The notes: generated by a model not told the origin, from the sequence alone. Shown: positions 19,307 through 29,384, counted from the stretch's first letter. The stretch: DNA of 64,000 nt from Mediterraneibacter butyricigenes (GCF_003574295.1 NZ_BHGK01000001.1:186001-250000), one strand, 5' to 3'. Program-made: numbers and translations.

Positions 19307-19440
19307 TTCCGCAAAAGGGATGCATAAGGGAACATCCGAAGCCCCGGTACTTTCTGAGAGCGTGCGTGAGCATCGCTCGAAGGTTCTCTCTATGGGGCGA
19401 AGGCAAGCGTAAGCGGTTCCCGTTGCAACCTTTTGCGGGA
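19307..19440 (+). repeat. Dispersed repeat with terminal inverted repeats, copy B
   Basis: 134 bp bounded by TTCCGCAAAAG (19307-19317) and CTTTTGCGGGA (19430-19440), an inverted pair with one mismatch. It matches copy A at 2000-2128 when copy A is read on the minus strand, with most differences in the central GAGAGCGTGCGTGAGC segment. Located between the rpsT and ilvC terminators. Confidence 0.8.
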
Positions 19441-19462
19441 GGATAGTGGTTTGCGTAAACAA

Positions 19463-19504
19463 AAGATCCACAGAACTCTTTCATGAATTCTGTGGATCTT
19501 TCTT
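19463..19504 (-). terminator. ilvC terminator
   Basis: Stem AAAGATCCACAGAA / TTCTGTGGATCTTT with T-rich sequence on both sides, about 30 bp past the ilvC stop. It may act in both directions. Confidence 0.85.
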
Positions 19505-19529
19505 CTTTTCTTTATTTACACAATTCGGA

Positions 19530-20579
<1,050 letters not shown>

Positions 20580-20614
20580 TTATGTTAAAGACTTTCGTCT
20601 CTAGCCTCTGGTTC

Positions 20615-21112
20615 CTAGAGATAAGTAACATCCTTCAGTCCTCTGGCCAGTCCCGTAATTCCGGTTCTCGCCAGTTCCAGGATCTCATATCCATCCAGAA
20701 GATTTAAAAATGCTTCCAACTTGGACTGATTTCCCGTCAGCTCGATCATCAGGCATTCTTTTTCCACATCCACGACTTTCGCACGGAAAATATCCGCCAG
20801 TGAAATCACTTCAGCACGATGAGATGCATCAACTCTGACTTTTACGATGATCAACTCGCGGTAAACAGAATCATCATCCTTTAAAAGCTTGATCTCTCTT
20901 ACATCTTCCAGTTTGCGTACCTGCTTCTCGATCTGGGACAGGATCACCTCGTCTCCTGTCGCAACTACCGTAATTCTGGTAAATCTCGGATCAGCCGTAA
21001 CACCGGCTGTAATACTGTCGATACTGTATCCTCTTCGGCTGAACAGTCCTGCGATTCGACTCAGGACACCCGGAGTATTATCGACAATCAATGAATAAAC
21101 TTGCTTTCTCAT
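20615..21112 (-). CDS. ilvN: Acetolactate synthase small (regulatory) subunit
   Basis: Regulatory subunit conferring valine feedback on the large subunit, which is not encoded in this window. The 165 residues contain an ACT domain (YSLIVDNTPGVLSRIAGLFSRRGYSIDSI) and the C-terminal ALS_ss domain. It is transcribed with ilvC behind a strong promoter. Confidence 0.95.
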   Translation of the reverse strand: MRKQVYSLIVDNTPGVLSRIAGLFSRRGYSIDSITAGVTADPRFTRITVVATGDEVILSQIEKQVRKLEDVREIKLLKDDDSVYRELIIVKVRVDASHRAEVISLADIFRAKVVDVEKECLMIELTGNQSKLEAFLNLLDGYEILELARTGITGLARGLKDVTYL

Positions 21113-21133
21113 TCTCTTTCCTACTCACTTTCC

Positions 21134-21159
21134 AGAAAACAGAGTGCGTTCTGTTTTCT
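21134..21159 (-). promoter_or_regulatory. Inverted repeat at the ilvN transcription start
   Basis: Perfect 10-bp inverted repeat AGAAAACAGA / TCTGTTTTCT with a 6-nt loop, starting 2 bp downstream of the -10 box. It could be an operator covering the start site or a 5' hairpin of the mRNA. No T-run follows it on the minus strand. Confidence 0.5.
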
Positions 21160-21161
21160 AA

Positions 21162-21190
21162 ATAATATCAACTTCCAACCTGTTTGTCAA
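21162..21190 (-). promoter_or_regulatory. ilvN-ilvC promoter
   Basis: On the minus strand TTGACA (21185-21190) and TATTAT (21162-21167) are 17 bp apart, near-consensus. Confidence 0.85.
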
Positions 21191-21219
21191 GTTGTGATTT
21201 TAATATCTTACAGATTAAT

Positions 21220-22236
21220 TTAGCTACGATATCCATCCGGATTATTGGACTGCCATTTCCAAGAATCTGCGCACATCTCTTCAATTCCACGTTCTGCAAC
21301 CCAGCCCAGTTCTTCTTTCGCCTTTGTTGCATCACAGTAACAGGTTGCAATATCCCCTGCACGGCGCGGCTTGATCTCATATGGAAGTTCTTTTCCACAC
21401 GCCTTCTCATAGGCATGAAGCACGTCTAAGACACTGTAACCGATTCCGGTTCCCAGATTGTAGATGTTCACACCTTTCTGTGTCTTCATTTTCTCGATTG
21501 CCTTTACATGACCGATTGCCAGGTCTACTACATGGATATAATCCCGCACTCCGGTACCATCCGGTGTCGGATAATCATCTCCGAATACCCCAAGGCATTT
21601 CAGTTTGCCCACTGCCACCTGTGCAATATAAGGAACCAGATTGTTCGGGATTCCTTTCGGATCCTCCCCGATCAGTCCTGACGGATGCGCTCCGATCGGA
21701 TTGAAATACCGAAGCAGCATTACATTCCATCTCTCATCTCCCACATGAAGATCTGTCAGGATCTGCTCCAACATTCCCTTGGTCTGTCCGTAAGGATTGG
21801 TGATCTGTCCTTTCGGACACTTCTCTGTAATCGGAATCTCCGCCGGATCTCCATATACCGTTGCAGAGGAACTGAAAATCAGATTGAAACAGTCATGCTG
21901 TCTCATCACATCACACAAAAGCAGCGTACCTGTAATGTTATTATGATAATATTCCCACGGCTTTGCCACGGACTCACCAACTGCTTTTAATCCTGCAAAA
22001 TGAATTACGTTTTCAATGTTTTCCTTTTCAAATACTTCTTCCAAGTCTTCCCTGTTCAGAATATCTCCCTGATAAAATTTTACAGATTTTCCGGTAATTT
22101 CTTTGACACGATCCAGTGCCTTCTCGCTGGAATTGTAAAGATTATCCAAAACCACTACCTCATATCCTCTGTTCAGCAACTCCACACAAGTATGACTTCC
22201 GATATATCCGGCTCCTCCGGTTACTAAAATTGCCAT
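21220..22236 (-). CDS. galE: UDP-glucose 4-epimerase
   Basis: Interconverts UDP-glucose and UDP-galactose with bound NAD. 338 residues with [28 protein letters not shown], and NPYGQTK carrying the Tyr and Lys of the SDR catalytic triad. The gene lies near a sugar-phosphate nucleotidyltransferase, consistent with nucleotide-sugar supply for Leloir metabolism or surface glycans. Confidence 0.97.
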   Translation of the reverse strand: MAILVTGGAGYIGSHTCVELLNRGYEVVVLDNLYNSSEKALDRVKEITGKSVKFYQGDILNREDLEEVFEKENIENVIHFAGLKAVGESVAKPWEYYHNNITGTLLLCDVMRQHDCFNLIFSSSATVYGDPAEIPITEKCPKGQITNPYGQTKGMLEQILTDLHVGDERWNVMLLRYFNPIGAHPSGLIGEDPKGIPNNLVPYIAQVAVGKLKCLGVFGDDYPTPDGTGVRDYIHVVDLAIGHVKAIEKMKTQKGVNIYNLGTGIGYSVLDVLHAYEKACGKELPYEIKPRRAGDIATCYCDATKAKEELGWVAERGIEEMCADSWKWQSNNPDGYRS

Positions 22237-22414
22237 AATTTCCTCCTGTTGTTATTGTTATCTGTTTTCCGGCATCTGCAACTTGCTTTTCCTTCTGCCA
22301 TCGAACTTTCATCTATACTTTTTTCAAATATTTATCTGTAGCTGAATTTTCAATTTTTTCTTTCAGACACATACCTGGCCAGCTACGCTGCTTCTCGATA
22401 CTTTTACTGTCTGA

Positions 22415-23341
22415 TCACTCCTTCATCCAGAGATACGTTGGGTACAGTCCGTCTTCTTTCATCCTGCGGATTGCCTCTACCACCGATGCCTTATCTTCTT
22501 TATAGGTAACCCCATACCATTTATCCTGGGATTTTAACACTTCTACCGTAGCCTTATCTTCGCTCAGCAGTTCCCCCACAACAGTCGGCAGAAAATACTC
22601 ACATTTCAGTGGATTGGATGCAAGATTTTCCTCCAGGAATTTCGGGAATCTTTCCTTCAGTTCCTTTAAAATGCTCTCGGTAAATCCAAACATGTTCATA
22701 GACACGATACTCTCCGGAGAAATCTTTGTCCAGGTCTCTCCGTCATCCTCCGTATAAGCAGCCCCATCCTCTGTTTTCTCAATATGGGTGCGCTCTGTAA
22801 TGTTTTTCAGATACCCCTGAGCGTCCATCTCGCAGATACCGCGTGACACATGCCCATTCTCTGTCAGTGTATTTTTCAGAATATATCCCACCATAGTATA
22901 ACGATACTTCTCATCATCCTGATGAGTCGTCAGATAATCATAGATCATCTTTAACGCGTGAGGACCATAATAATCATCCGCATTGATCACCGCAAACGGT
23001 CCGTCCACTTCCTCTATACAGCTCAGAATAGCATGTCCCGTACCGAAGGGTTTCACCCTGCCTTCCGGAACCTGAAATCCTTCCGGAAGATTGGTCAGTT
23101 CCTGGAACACATATGCCACTTCCATCTGCTGTGCCATACGGTTTCCGATACTTTTCTTAAAATCTTCTTCATTCTCATGTTTAATAATAAACACGACTTT
23201 CTCGAATCCGGCTCTTTTGGCATCATACAGGGAAAAATCCATGATAATATGGCCCTGTTCGTCCACCGGATCAATCTGTTTTAAGCCACCATACCGACTG
23301 CCCATACCGGCTGCCATAATGACTAATACTGGTTTCTTCAT
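22415..23341 (-). CDS. Sugar-phosphate nucleotidyltransferase family protein
   Basis: 308 residues with the nucleotidyltransferase signature VIMAAGMGSRYGGLKQIDP and the metal-binding VINADDYYG. Family members make NDP-sugars from NTP and sugar 1-phosphate; the substrate cannot be read from sequence, though UTP-glucose-1-phosphate is the usual label. GGAGG before the ATG at 23339-23341 favours this start over one 15 bp further upstream. Followed by galE. Confidence 0.85.
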   Translation of the reverse strand: MKKPVLVIMAAGMGSRYGGLKQIDPVDEQGHIIMDFSLYDAKRAGFEKVVFIIKHENEEDFKKSIGNRMAQQMEVAYVFQELTNLPEGFQVPEGRVKPFGTGHAILSCIEEVDGPFAVINADDYYGPHALKMIYDYLTTHQDDEKYRYTMVGYILKNTLTENGHVSRGICEMDAQGYLKNITERTHIEKTEDGAAYTEDDGETWTKISPESIVSMNMFGFTESILKELKERFPKFLEENLASNPLKCEYFLPTVVGELLSEDKATVEVLKSQDKWYGVTYKEDKASVVEAIRRMKEDGLYPTYLWMKE

Positions 23342-23410
23342 TTTCTTTTCCTCCATGATTACTAGTATAATGTGCTACCTGTTTAAAAACAATAGCAAAT
23401 CCTGTTTTCT

Positions 23411-24745
23411 CTAAATGACCTTCTTTTTCTTCCAGATTCCCGAAAAATAGAATCCCAAAGATACAGCAGTTCCAATAATCCATCCCACCGGCCAGGACAT
23501 CCAGATACCGGTGGATTCAAAGAATCCGGACAGAATAAAGGCAAGAACGACTCTCAGGATCAGATCCGTAAACGTCGAGATCATAAATGCCTGCATACAA
23601 CTTGCTCCGCGGAGCACACCGTCCGCGATCAACTTCCAGGAGACTACCGCATAGAACGGAGATACAATCCTCAAAAATTCTACTCCCACTTCCAGTGCTT
23701 TTTCTCCTCCCTGACTTAAAAACAATCCCACTGCGAATCGACCGCCGAAAAAAAAGAAACATACGACCGGAATCACCACAGCAAATACCAGTTTCATTCC
23801 TGCTTTAAAGCCTTCTGTCACTCGCTTGATTTCTCCTGCCCCCATATTCTGGGCAGTATAATTGGATACTCCATTTCCCAGTGTGGTAAAGGATGTGATC
23901 GCAAATGTATTTAATTTAATGGCTGCGGAATAACCTGCAACTACGGTAGATCCAAAACTGTTGACCAGACTCTGCACACACAGATTTCCCACAGAAATAA
24001 AACTCTGCTGCAAGATACTTGGAATAGAGACTTCCGCTATTTTTAACAACATTTCGAAAGAAAATCTGGAATAGGTCTCTTCCTCTTTGATCTGCCGCAA
24101 CCGAAGTTTCAGCAAAAGAAAGGACAAGATCGACGAAACACCCTGCGCCAGAAAGGTTGCCCATGCCACTCCGGCTACCCCCATATGGAACCAGATCACA
24201 AAGATCAGATCCAGCGCAATATTTCCAAGAGAAGAAATGATCAGAAGTAACAACGGAGTTCTGGAATCCCCCAACGCAGTAAACACTCCGTTGCAGATAT
24301 TATATAGAAATAAAAAGAACAGTCCCCAGACATAAATTCGCAGATAAATTGCCGAATCCCCGAAAATATCCGACGGTGTCCGCAACAATTTCAAGACTCC
24401 GTTGGAACTGAATTCTCCGATAACCGTCAAAAACAGACTCACAACAATCGTAGTAATCATAGACGTACTGACGGCCGATTTCATTTTTCCATAACGCTTT
24501 GCCCCGAAATACAGTGCAATTACTACGGAACATCCCACATTCAGCCCGGTGGCCACTGCCATATAGAGCATCGTCACCGGATAAGAGGCACCGACAGCCG
24601 CAAGTCCCTGCACCCCTACAAATTTTCCTGCGACAATACTGTCCACGATATTATAAAACTGTTGGAACATCACGCTTAAAAGCATGGGAAGTGTAAATCT
24701 GCACAGCACTCCAAAGGGCTTGCCTTTCGTCATGTCTGTTACCAT
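23411..24745 (-). CDS. MATE-family efflux transporter
   Basis: 444 residues with about twelve membrane segments in two homologous halves (PMLLSVMFQQFYNIVDSIVAGKFVG and IPSILQQSFISVGNLCVQSLVNSFG), typical of MATE proteins that export cationic compounds using a Na+ or H+ gradient. Substrate unknown. It lies downstream of the degenerate recombinase gene across a 236-bp gap in which I see nothing definite. Confidence 0.94.
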   Translation of the reverse strand: MVTDMTKGKPFGVLCRFTLPMLLSVMFQQFYNIVDSIVAGKFVGVQGLAAVGASYPVTMLYMAVATGLNVGCSVVIALYFGAKRYGKMKSAVSTSMITTIVVSLFLTVIGEFSSNGVLKLLRTPSDIFGDSAIYLRIYVWGLFFLFLYNICNGVFTALGDSRTPLLLLIISSLGNIALDLIFVIWFHMGVAGVAWATFLAQGVSSILSFLLLKLRLRQIKEEETYSRFSFEMLLKIAEVSIPSILQQSFISVGNLCVQSLVNSFGSTVVAGYSAAIKLNTFAITSFTTLGNGVSNYTAQNMGAGEIKRVTEGFKAGMKLVFAVVIPVVCFFFFGGRFAVGLFLSQGGEKALEVGVEFLRIVSPFYAVVSWKLIADGVLRGASCMQAFMISTFTDLILRVVLAFILSGFFESTGIWMSWPVGWIIGTAVSLGFYFSGIWKKKKVI

Positions 24746-24981
24746 CTTTTTTCCTCCGTATTTTTTTCTTCTGATCTTTTGAGCTTCTGATTTTCATGTT
24801 ATTCATTCTTTTTTGCTTTTCTCGTAGATTCTTTCTCACCACCGAAAAGCCGTTTCTTTTACAAACGCTTTCTATCTTAATACAGGACGCCCGGAAAGTC
24901 AAAAAAATCTTCCATTGCTTTTCGCATCTGGCATTTTGCATCCGGCAAGTTCTTCTCCGGCACGATCAATACGAAATTGCG

Positions 24982-25896
24982 TCACGTCCTCGGCGGTCGG
25001 ACAGACAACCTTACCAACTGCCCAGCTTCCTTTTTAATCTGATCCCGATAGGACAGATTGTGATATCGCTTTACCTGCATCCGGGTAATCCCAAGGGAAG
25101 ATGCCACCTGTGCCGAGTCAGCCCCATACACATACAGTGTTGCTCCACAACTGCTTCGGATCTGTCTTGCGCTGTAAGAAGGCGTTCCCGCCTTTTGTGC
25201 CAGTTTTTTCAACATTCTGCTGATATACATCAGATTCAATGGCTGATTCCGGCTGTTTAAAAACAAGGTCTCTTCGTTTTTTCTTCCAGTTTCCAACAAA
25301 TACTGTTCCACAATCTTCCATGCATCTTCCGGTATATAAGCCGGCTCTTTCCTTCCGGCAGGAAACACATACACACCATCCGCATACTGACCGAAATCTC
25401 CCGGACAAAGTGCAACAATTTCCGTTGCTGACAAACCGGCTCTGTATAGTAACACCAGGATCGTATATGCCATAGCATCTTCTTCTGCCGCCTGAAACAG
25501 ACGATCCAGATCCTGAATCGGAACCGTCTGCGTAAACTGTTCCTGACGTTCCAAACCGGGGAGATACTCTGCAAACCAGTCCGCAAACTCCGTTCCCGTC
25601 ATAATCCCCATTTCCTGCTGATTCTGTATGATATAATCCGCCAGAGAATGTAATTCCCGGATCTTTTTTGACACCGTAGAACCTTTCAGGCTTCCTGCTT
25701 TTACCTTCTCCTGTAAATATCCGAAATACTCTGCCACATCCTTCTGCTCCATTTCCAGGAAATCTTTTTTCATAAAATGCATAAATTCTATCAAATCTGT
25801 CTCGTAAGAAGCCTTCGTTGTCTCACTCTTAAAATGTGCCAAAAACTCTGGCCAGATCACATCTTTTAAAGTATCGGATGCATAAGAATCATTCAT
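24982..25896 (-). CDS. Degenerate tyrosine-recombinase-like protein
   Basis: 304 residues. The N-terminal half is a SAM-like core-binding domain (FLAHFKSETTKASYETDLIEFMHF); the C-terminal half follows the integrase fold. RAGLSATEI has the first catalytic Arg and VKRYHNL the Tyr. The HxLRH box, however, reads RQIRSSCG and the LGH box reads LGIT, so both His positions are lost. It may bind DNA without full recombinase activity. GGAGGGG before the ATG at 25894-25896 sets the start. A large palindrome lies just upstream. Confidence 0.75.
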   Translation of the reverse strand: MNDSYASDTLKDVIWPEFLAHFKSETTKASYETDLIEFMHFMKKDFLEMEQKDVAEYFGYLQEKVKAGSLKGSTVSKKIRELHSLADYIIQNQQEMGIMTGTEFADWFAEYLPGLERQEQFTQTVPIQDLDRLFQAAEEDAMAYTILVLLYRAGLSATEIVALCPGDFGQYADGVYVFPAGRKEPAYIPEDAWKIVEQYLLETGRKNEETLFLNSRNQPLNLMYISRMLKKLAQKAGTPSYSARQIRSSCGATLYVYGADSAQVASSLGITRMQVKRYHNLSYRDQIKKEAGQLVRLSVRPPRT

Positions 25897-25923
25897 GAGA
25901 AGCCCCTCCTGCCTTGTCTGCAT

Positions 25924-25941
25924 ATTCCGCGCAAGCGGAAT
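25924..25941. repeat. Small hairpin upstream of the recombinase-like gene
   Basis: ATTCCGC GCAA GCGGAAT, a perfect 7-bp stem with a 4-nt loop, between the 36-bp palindrome and the ribosome site. Confidence 0.5.
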
Positions 25942-25949
25942 CCATCCAT

Positions 25950-25985
25950 TAAATGTTATTAGTATACTTCATACTATAACATTTA
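25950..25985. promoter_or_regulatory. 36-bp palindrome upstream of the recombinase-like gene
   Basis: Arms TAAATGTTATTAGTAT and ATACTATAACATTTA are inverted copies of each other apart from one extra T, separated by 5 bp. The layout (13-16 bp arms around a short core) resembles a tyrosine-recombinase core site, but it could equally be an operator. It also contains TATACT on the minus strand, so it may overlap the promoter. Confidence 0.55.
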
Positions 25986-25988
25986 ACA

Positions 25989-26016
25989 TAAAAAAAGAAA
26001 AGAGTATTTTCAACTC
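25989..26016 (-). terminator. tag terminator
   Basis: Short stem AAGAGT / ACTCTT that includes the tag stop codon, followed on the minus strand by TTCTTTTTTT. Confidence 0.7.
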
Positions 26017-26588
26017 TTCTCTCCGTGATTCTCCTGTTTTTCAAGGAAGCATCCTTTTTCATGAGAATAGATCACTCCCACTGCCTGAAGATAGGAATAG
26101 ATGATCGTGGTTCCCACAAATTTCATGCCTCTCTTCTTCAAATCCTTCGAAATCTGATCTGATAATTCCGATCTCGTCTCCCCGATCTCATAGATTGTCT
26201 GCCCATCTGTCCAATGCCAGAGATAGGAATCAAAACTCTCCCACTCTTCCTGAATTTCACGAAAAATCTGCGCATTTACCACGGCTGCATGAATCTTCAG
26301 CCGGTTTCTGATGATTTGCGGATTTGCTTTCAACTCCTCTTCTTTTTTCTCATCATAAGCTACAATCTTTTCTATCGCAAACTGATCAAAAGCCTGCCGA
26401 AAGGCTTCCCGCTTATTCAGCACACACTCCCAGGATAATCCTGCTTGGAAGGATTCCAGGATCAACATTTCGAATAATTTTCCATCCTCATGAACCGGTT
26501 GCCCCCATTCTTTATCATGATAGCGAATATATCGTTCATTTTTTGGATTTGCCCACCGGCACCGGCATTTTCCATCTGACCATTCCAT
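26010..26588 (-). CDS. tag: DNA-3-methyladenine glycosylase I
   Basis: Base-excision repair glycosylase removing 3-methyladenine. 192 residues with CRWANPKNERYIRYHDKEWG (zinc-binding Cys and the conserved region), LFEMLILESFQAGLSWECVLNKR, and the C-terminal KFVGTTIIYSYLQAVGVIYSHEKGC that carries more zinc ligands. Single gene. Confidence 0.96.
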   Translation of the reverse strand: MEWSDGKCRCRWANPKNERYIRYHDKEWGQPVHEDGKLFEMLILESFQAGLSWECVLNKREAFRQAFDQFAIEKIVAYDEKKEEELKANPQIIRNRLKIHAAVVNAQIFREIQEEWESFDSYLWHWTDGQTIYEIGETRSELSDQISKDLKKRGMKFVGTTIIYSYLQAVGVIYSHEKGCFLEKQENHGEKS

Positions 26589-26628
26589 ATCTTTTCTCCT
26601 GTAATTCTGTATAGTTCATTTCAATCGT

Positions 26629-26919
26629 TTATTGTCTCTTTACAATTTTTAATTCATATCCTAATACATTCAGCAATTTATTGAACGCTGTAATTGTTGG
26701 TATACTTTCCCTTCTTTCAATTTTTGAAATTGTTTGTTGTGTCTTTCCGGTCAATTTTGCCAATTCCTTCTGTGTAATATTCTCCTGCTTACGTAAAGAA
26801 ATCATTTCCCCTATCAACCTGTATTCAGCACGTGATTCATCCCACTCCTTTTTAAATTGCTCATTATTTTGTCTTCTTTTTTCGATTTCCCTTTTTACAT
26901 TTACCTCAACAAATGGCAT
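26629..26919 (-). CDS. HTH antitoxin, HigA/XRE type
   Basis: 96 residues with a clear XRE helix-turn-helix (ITQKELAKLTGKTQQTISKIERRESIPTI, residues about 50-78). It follows the toxin gene by 19 bp, the HigBA order. It likely neutralises the toxin and represses the shared promoter through the inverted repeat at 27297-27318. Confidence 0.85.
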   Translation of the reverse strand: MPFVEVNVKREIEKRRQNNEQFKKEWDESRAEYRLIGEMISLRKQENITQKELAKLTGKTQQTISKIERRESIPTITAFNKLLNVLGYELKIVKRQ

Positions 26920-26938
26920 ATTACACCTCTCCTATTGT

Positions 26939-27277
26939 CTATATTAATTTCTTTCCTAATATCTTTTCTAATTCTTTTGCTCTCTTTTTTATAATTTTTA
27001 CATCCGCTTTTTCTGTCTTATTTTTCTGTTTTTTGCAAACATGAAGCAAATATATATTTTCTCCATCCGGCACCACATAAAACATTCGATTATGCTTATA
27101 AAAATAGACTTCATATATCTTCTTCTGCCATAGTTTATACTGAATTTTTTCAAATTCACCATTTTCCATACATTCTCTTACCGAATATGCATCTACAATT
27201 TCTCTTTCTGTTAAAGAATGTATGTATTCTAAAATCAAATTCCTTCCAGAATTTGATTCATAATCATGCAATATCAT
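26939..27277 (-). CDS. HigB/RelE-type toxin (phage Gp49-like)
   Basis: 112 residues. VRECMENGEFEKIQYKLWQKKIYEVYF and MFYVVPDGENIYLLHVCKKQKNKTE match the Gp49/HigB fold, ribosome-dependent mRNA interferases. The Lys- and Arg-rich C-terminus is usual. First gene of a toxin-antitoxin pair. Confidence 0.85.
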   Translation of the reverse strand: MILHDYESNSGRNLILEYIHSLTEREIVDAYSVRECMENGEFEKIQYKLWQKKIYEVYFYKHNRMFYVVPDGENIYLLHVCKKQKNKTEKADVKIIKKRAKELEKILGKKLI

Positions 27278-27294
27278 AGTTCTTCTCCCTTTAT

Positions 27295-27323
27295 AAAATA
27301 CATCATATAAGATGTATTGTCAA
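27295..27323 (-). promoter_or_regulatory. Toxin-antitoxin promoter with operator
   Basis: TTGACA (27318-27323) and TATTTT (27295-27300), 17 bp apart on the minus strand. A perfect inverted repeat AATACATC-6 nt-GATGTATT (27297-27318) fills the spacer, as expected of an autorepressed toxin-antitoxin operon. Confidence 0.75.
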
Positions 27324-27417
27324 TTTTATTTTAACATCAACTGAGAATACTTTTATTTTCTGTGAAATAACAAAGATATCGAAAATAAGATTTGAATAAT
27401 GAAATGTCTTAAAGATA

Positions 27418-27480
27418 CATTGTGGGTCACGCTATTACAGACCTTACAAAATCAGTCTATACTAAGCGAAACCCACAATG
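27418..27480. repeat. 63-nt structured inverted-repeat element
   Basis: CATTGTGGGT (27418-27427) and ACCCACAATG (27471-27480) are perfect inverted 10-mers. Inside them CGCT/AGCG and AGAC/GTCT continue the stem with internal loops, so the whole segment folds into one rod. It lies 38 bp past the GGGtGRT stop. It may be a terminator without a T-run, a small MITE, or an RNA structure. Confidence 0.5.
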
Positions 27481-27518
27481 GTTACATGATGAAATACTTA
27501 AACTATTTTATAACTTTC

Positions 27519-28529
27519 TTAGAACTTACCAGCCTTTGCTGCTTCCTCAATCGAAACTGCAACTGCAACAGTCATACCAACCATCGGATTGTTACCTGCA
27601 CCGATCAGACCCATCATTTCTACGTGAGCCGGTACAGAAGAGGATCCTGCAAACTGAGCATCAGAGTGCATACGTCCCAGTGTATCTGTCATACCGTAGG
27701 AAGCCGGTCCTGCTGCCATGTTGTCCGGATGCAGAGTACGTCCTGTACCACCACCGGAAGCAACGGAGAAGTATTTCTTTCCTGCTTCTACGCATTCTTT
27801 CTTATAAGTTCCTGCTACCGGATGCTGGAAACGTGTCGGGTTTGTGGAGTTACCGGTGATAGAAACATCAACGCCTTCTTTCCACATGATAGCAACACCT
27901 TCACGTACATCGTTTGCTCCATAGCAGTTTACTTTGGAACGAAGTCCGTCAGAGTAAGCGATTCTCTGAACTTCTTTCAGTTCTCCTGTATAATAATCAT
28001 ATTCTGTCTGAACATATGTAAATCCGTTAATTCTGGAAATGATCTTTGCAGCATCTTTTCCAAGACCGTTCAGGATTACACGCAGAGGTTTCTTACGAAC
28101 CTTGTTTGCTTTCTCAGCGATACCGATTGCACCTTCTGCTGCTGCGAAAGACTCGTGACCTGCCAAGAAGCAGAAGCAGTCTGTCTCTTCTTCCAGAAGC
28201 ATCTTTCCGAGGTTACCGTGTCCAAGACCTACTTTTCTCTGGTCAGCTACAGATCCCGGAATACAGAATGCCTGAAGTCCTTCTCCGATTGCTGCTGCAG
28301 CGTCAGCGGCTGTCTTACATCCTTTTTTGATTGCGATTGCTGCACCGACAGTGTATGCCCAGCAAGCGTTCTCAAAACAGATCGGCTGGATACCTTTTAC
28401 CTGATTATATACATCCAGACCGGCATCCTTTGTGATCTTCTCTGCATCTTCGATAGATGCAATGCCATAGCTATTTAAAACTTCATTGATTTTATCAATT
28501 CTTCTCTCGTATGATTCAAATAAAGCCAT
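27519..28529 (-). CDS. GGGtGRT family protein
   Basis: 336 residues of a conserved Clostridia family named after its motif, seen here as ASGGGTGRTLHPDNMAAG. Other strongly patterned parts are GLGHGNLGKMLLEEETDCFCFLAG and ITGNSTNPTRFQHPVAG. No membrane segments or known catalytic domain are evident, and the biochemical function is not known to me. It follows a NifU-like scaffold gene by 39 bp, a pairing that suggests a role in iron-sulfur or related cofactor chemistry. Confidence 0.85.
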   Translation of the reverse strand: MALFESYERRIDKINEVLNSYGIASIEDAEKITKDAGLDVYNQVKGIQPICFENACWAYTVGAAIAIKKGCKTAADAAAAIGEGLQAFCIPGSVADQRKVGLGHGNLGKMLLEEETDCFCFLAGHESFAAAEGAIGIAEKANKVRKKPLRVILNGLGKDAAKIISRINGFTYVQTEYDYYTGELKEVQRIAYSDGLRSKVNCYGANDVREGVAIMWKEGVDVSITGNSTNPTRFQHPVAGTYKKECVEAGKKYFSVASGGGTGRTLHPDNMAAGPASYGMTDTLGRMHSDAQFAGSSSVPAHVEMMGLIGAGNNPMVGMTVAVAVSIEEAAKAGKF

Positions 28530-28568
28530 CTAATTATCCTCCTATATTCTTTTCCGATTGCGAGACTA

Positions 28569-29261
28569 TTATTCTTTACGCGGATCGATGATCTTCACTG
28601 CGTCATCTACACGTCCGTACTGTCCCTGTGCCTTTTCCCAAGCTTCATTCGGAGTATCTCCTGCTTTGATGAAGTCTGTGAATTTGCCAAGGCTTACGAA
28701 CTTGTAACCGATGATCTCATCGTGCTCGTCAAGAGCGATTCCTGTTACATAGCCTTCTGCCATCTCAAGATAACGAGGACCTTTTGCAAGTGTTCCGTAC
28801 ATTGTACCAACCTGAGAACGAAGTCCTTTTCCAAGGTCTTCCAGTCCGGCACCGATTGCCAATCCGTCTTCAGAGAATGCACTCTGAGTTCTTCCGTATA
28901 CAATCTGTAAAAATAATTCTCTCATAGCAGTGTTGATTGCATCACAGACAAGGTCTGTATTGAGAGCTTCCAAAATCGTCTTTCCTGGAAGGATCTCAGA
29001 TGCCATTGCTGCGGAGTGTGTCATTCCTGAACATCCGATGGTCTCAACCAGTGCTTCCTGGATCACGCCATCCTTTACGTTCAGAGACAATTTACAAGCT
29101 CCCTGCTGCGGAGCGCACCAACCCACACCATGTGTAAAGCCGGAGATATCTTTGATCTCTTTTGCCTGTACCCATTTGGCCTCTTCCGGGATCGGAGCTG
29201 GTCCGTGATTAGCACCCTGAGCTACCGGACACATCATTTCTACTTCATGTGAATAAATCAT
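28569..29261 (-). CDS. Iron-sulfur cluster assembly scaffold-like protein
   Basis: 230 residues. CSGMTHSAAMASEILPGKTILEAL resembles the cluster-binding region of IscU/NifU-type scaffolds; further Cys lie in CAPQQGACKLS and the N-terminal MMCPVAQG. It pairs with the downstream GGGtGRT gene. I infer a cofactor-assembly role; client proteins are unknown. Confidence 0.8.
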   Translation of the reverse strand: MIYSHEVEMMCPVAQGANHGPAPIPEEAKWVQAKEIKDISGFTHGVGWCAPQQGACKLSLNVKDGVIQEALVETIGCSGMTHSAAMASEILPGKTILEALNTDLVCDAINTAMRELFLQIVYGRTQSAFSEDGLAIGAGLEDLGKGLRSQVGTMYGTLAKGPRYLEMAEGYVTGIALDEHDEIIGYKFVSLGKFTDFIKAGDTPNEAWEKAQGQYGRVDDAVKIIDPRKE

Positions 29262-29384
29262 GTTAAAACTCCTTTCAAATCTGAAATTTTCTCTTGTATA
29301 ATGTTGAATGGTTTCTCACACTACACCCAGTATATTTTCGCATATTTTGACAAATCCGTCAATCATTCCGAAAAAGATTTGCTT

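Noticed and set aside
27418-27480. A tRNA or tRNA-like gene
   Set aside because: The inverted 10-mers resemble an acceptor stem, but there is no T-loop GTTCGA-type motif or anticodon arm. I found no convincing tRNA anywhere in the window.
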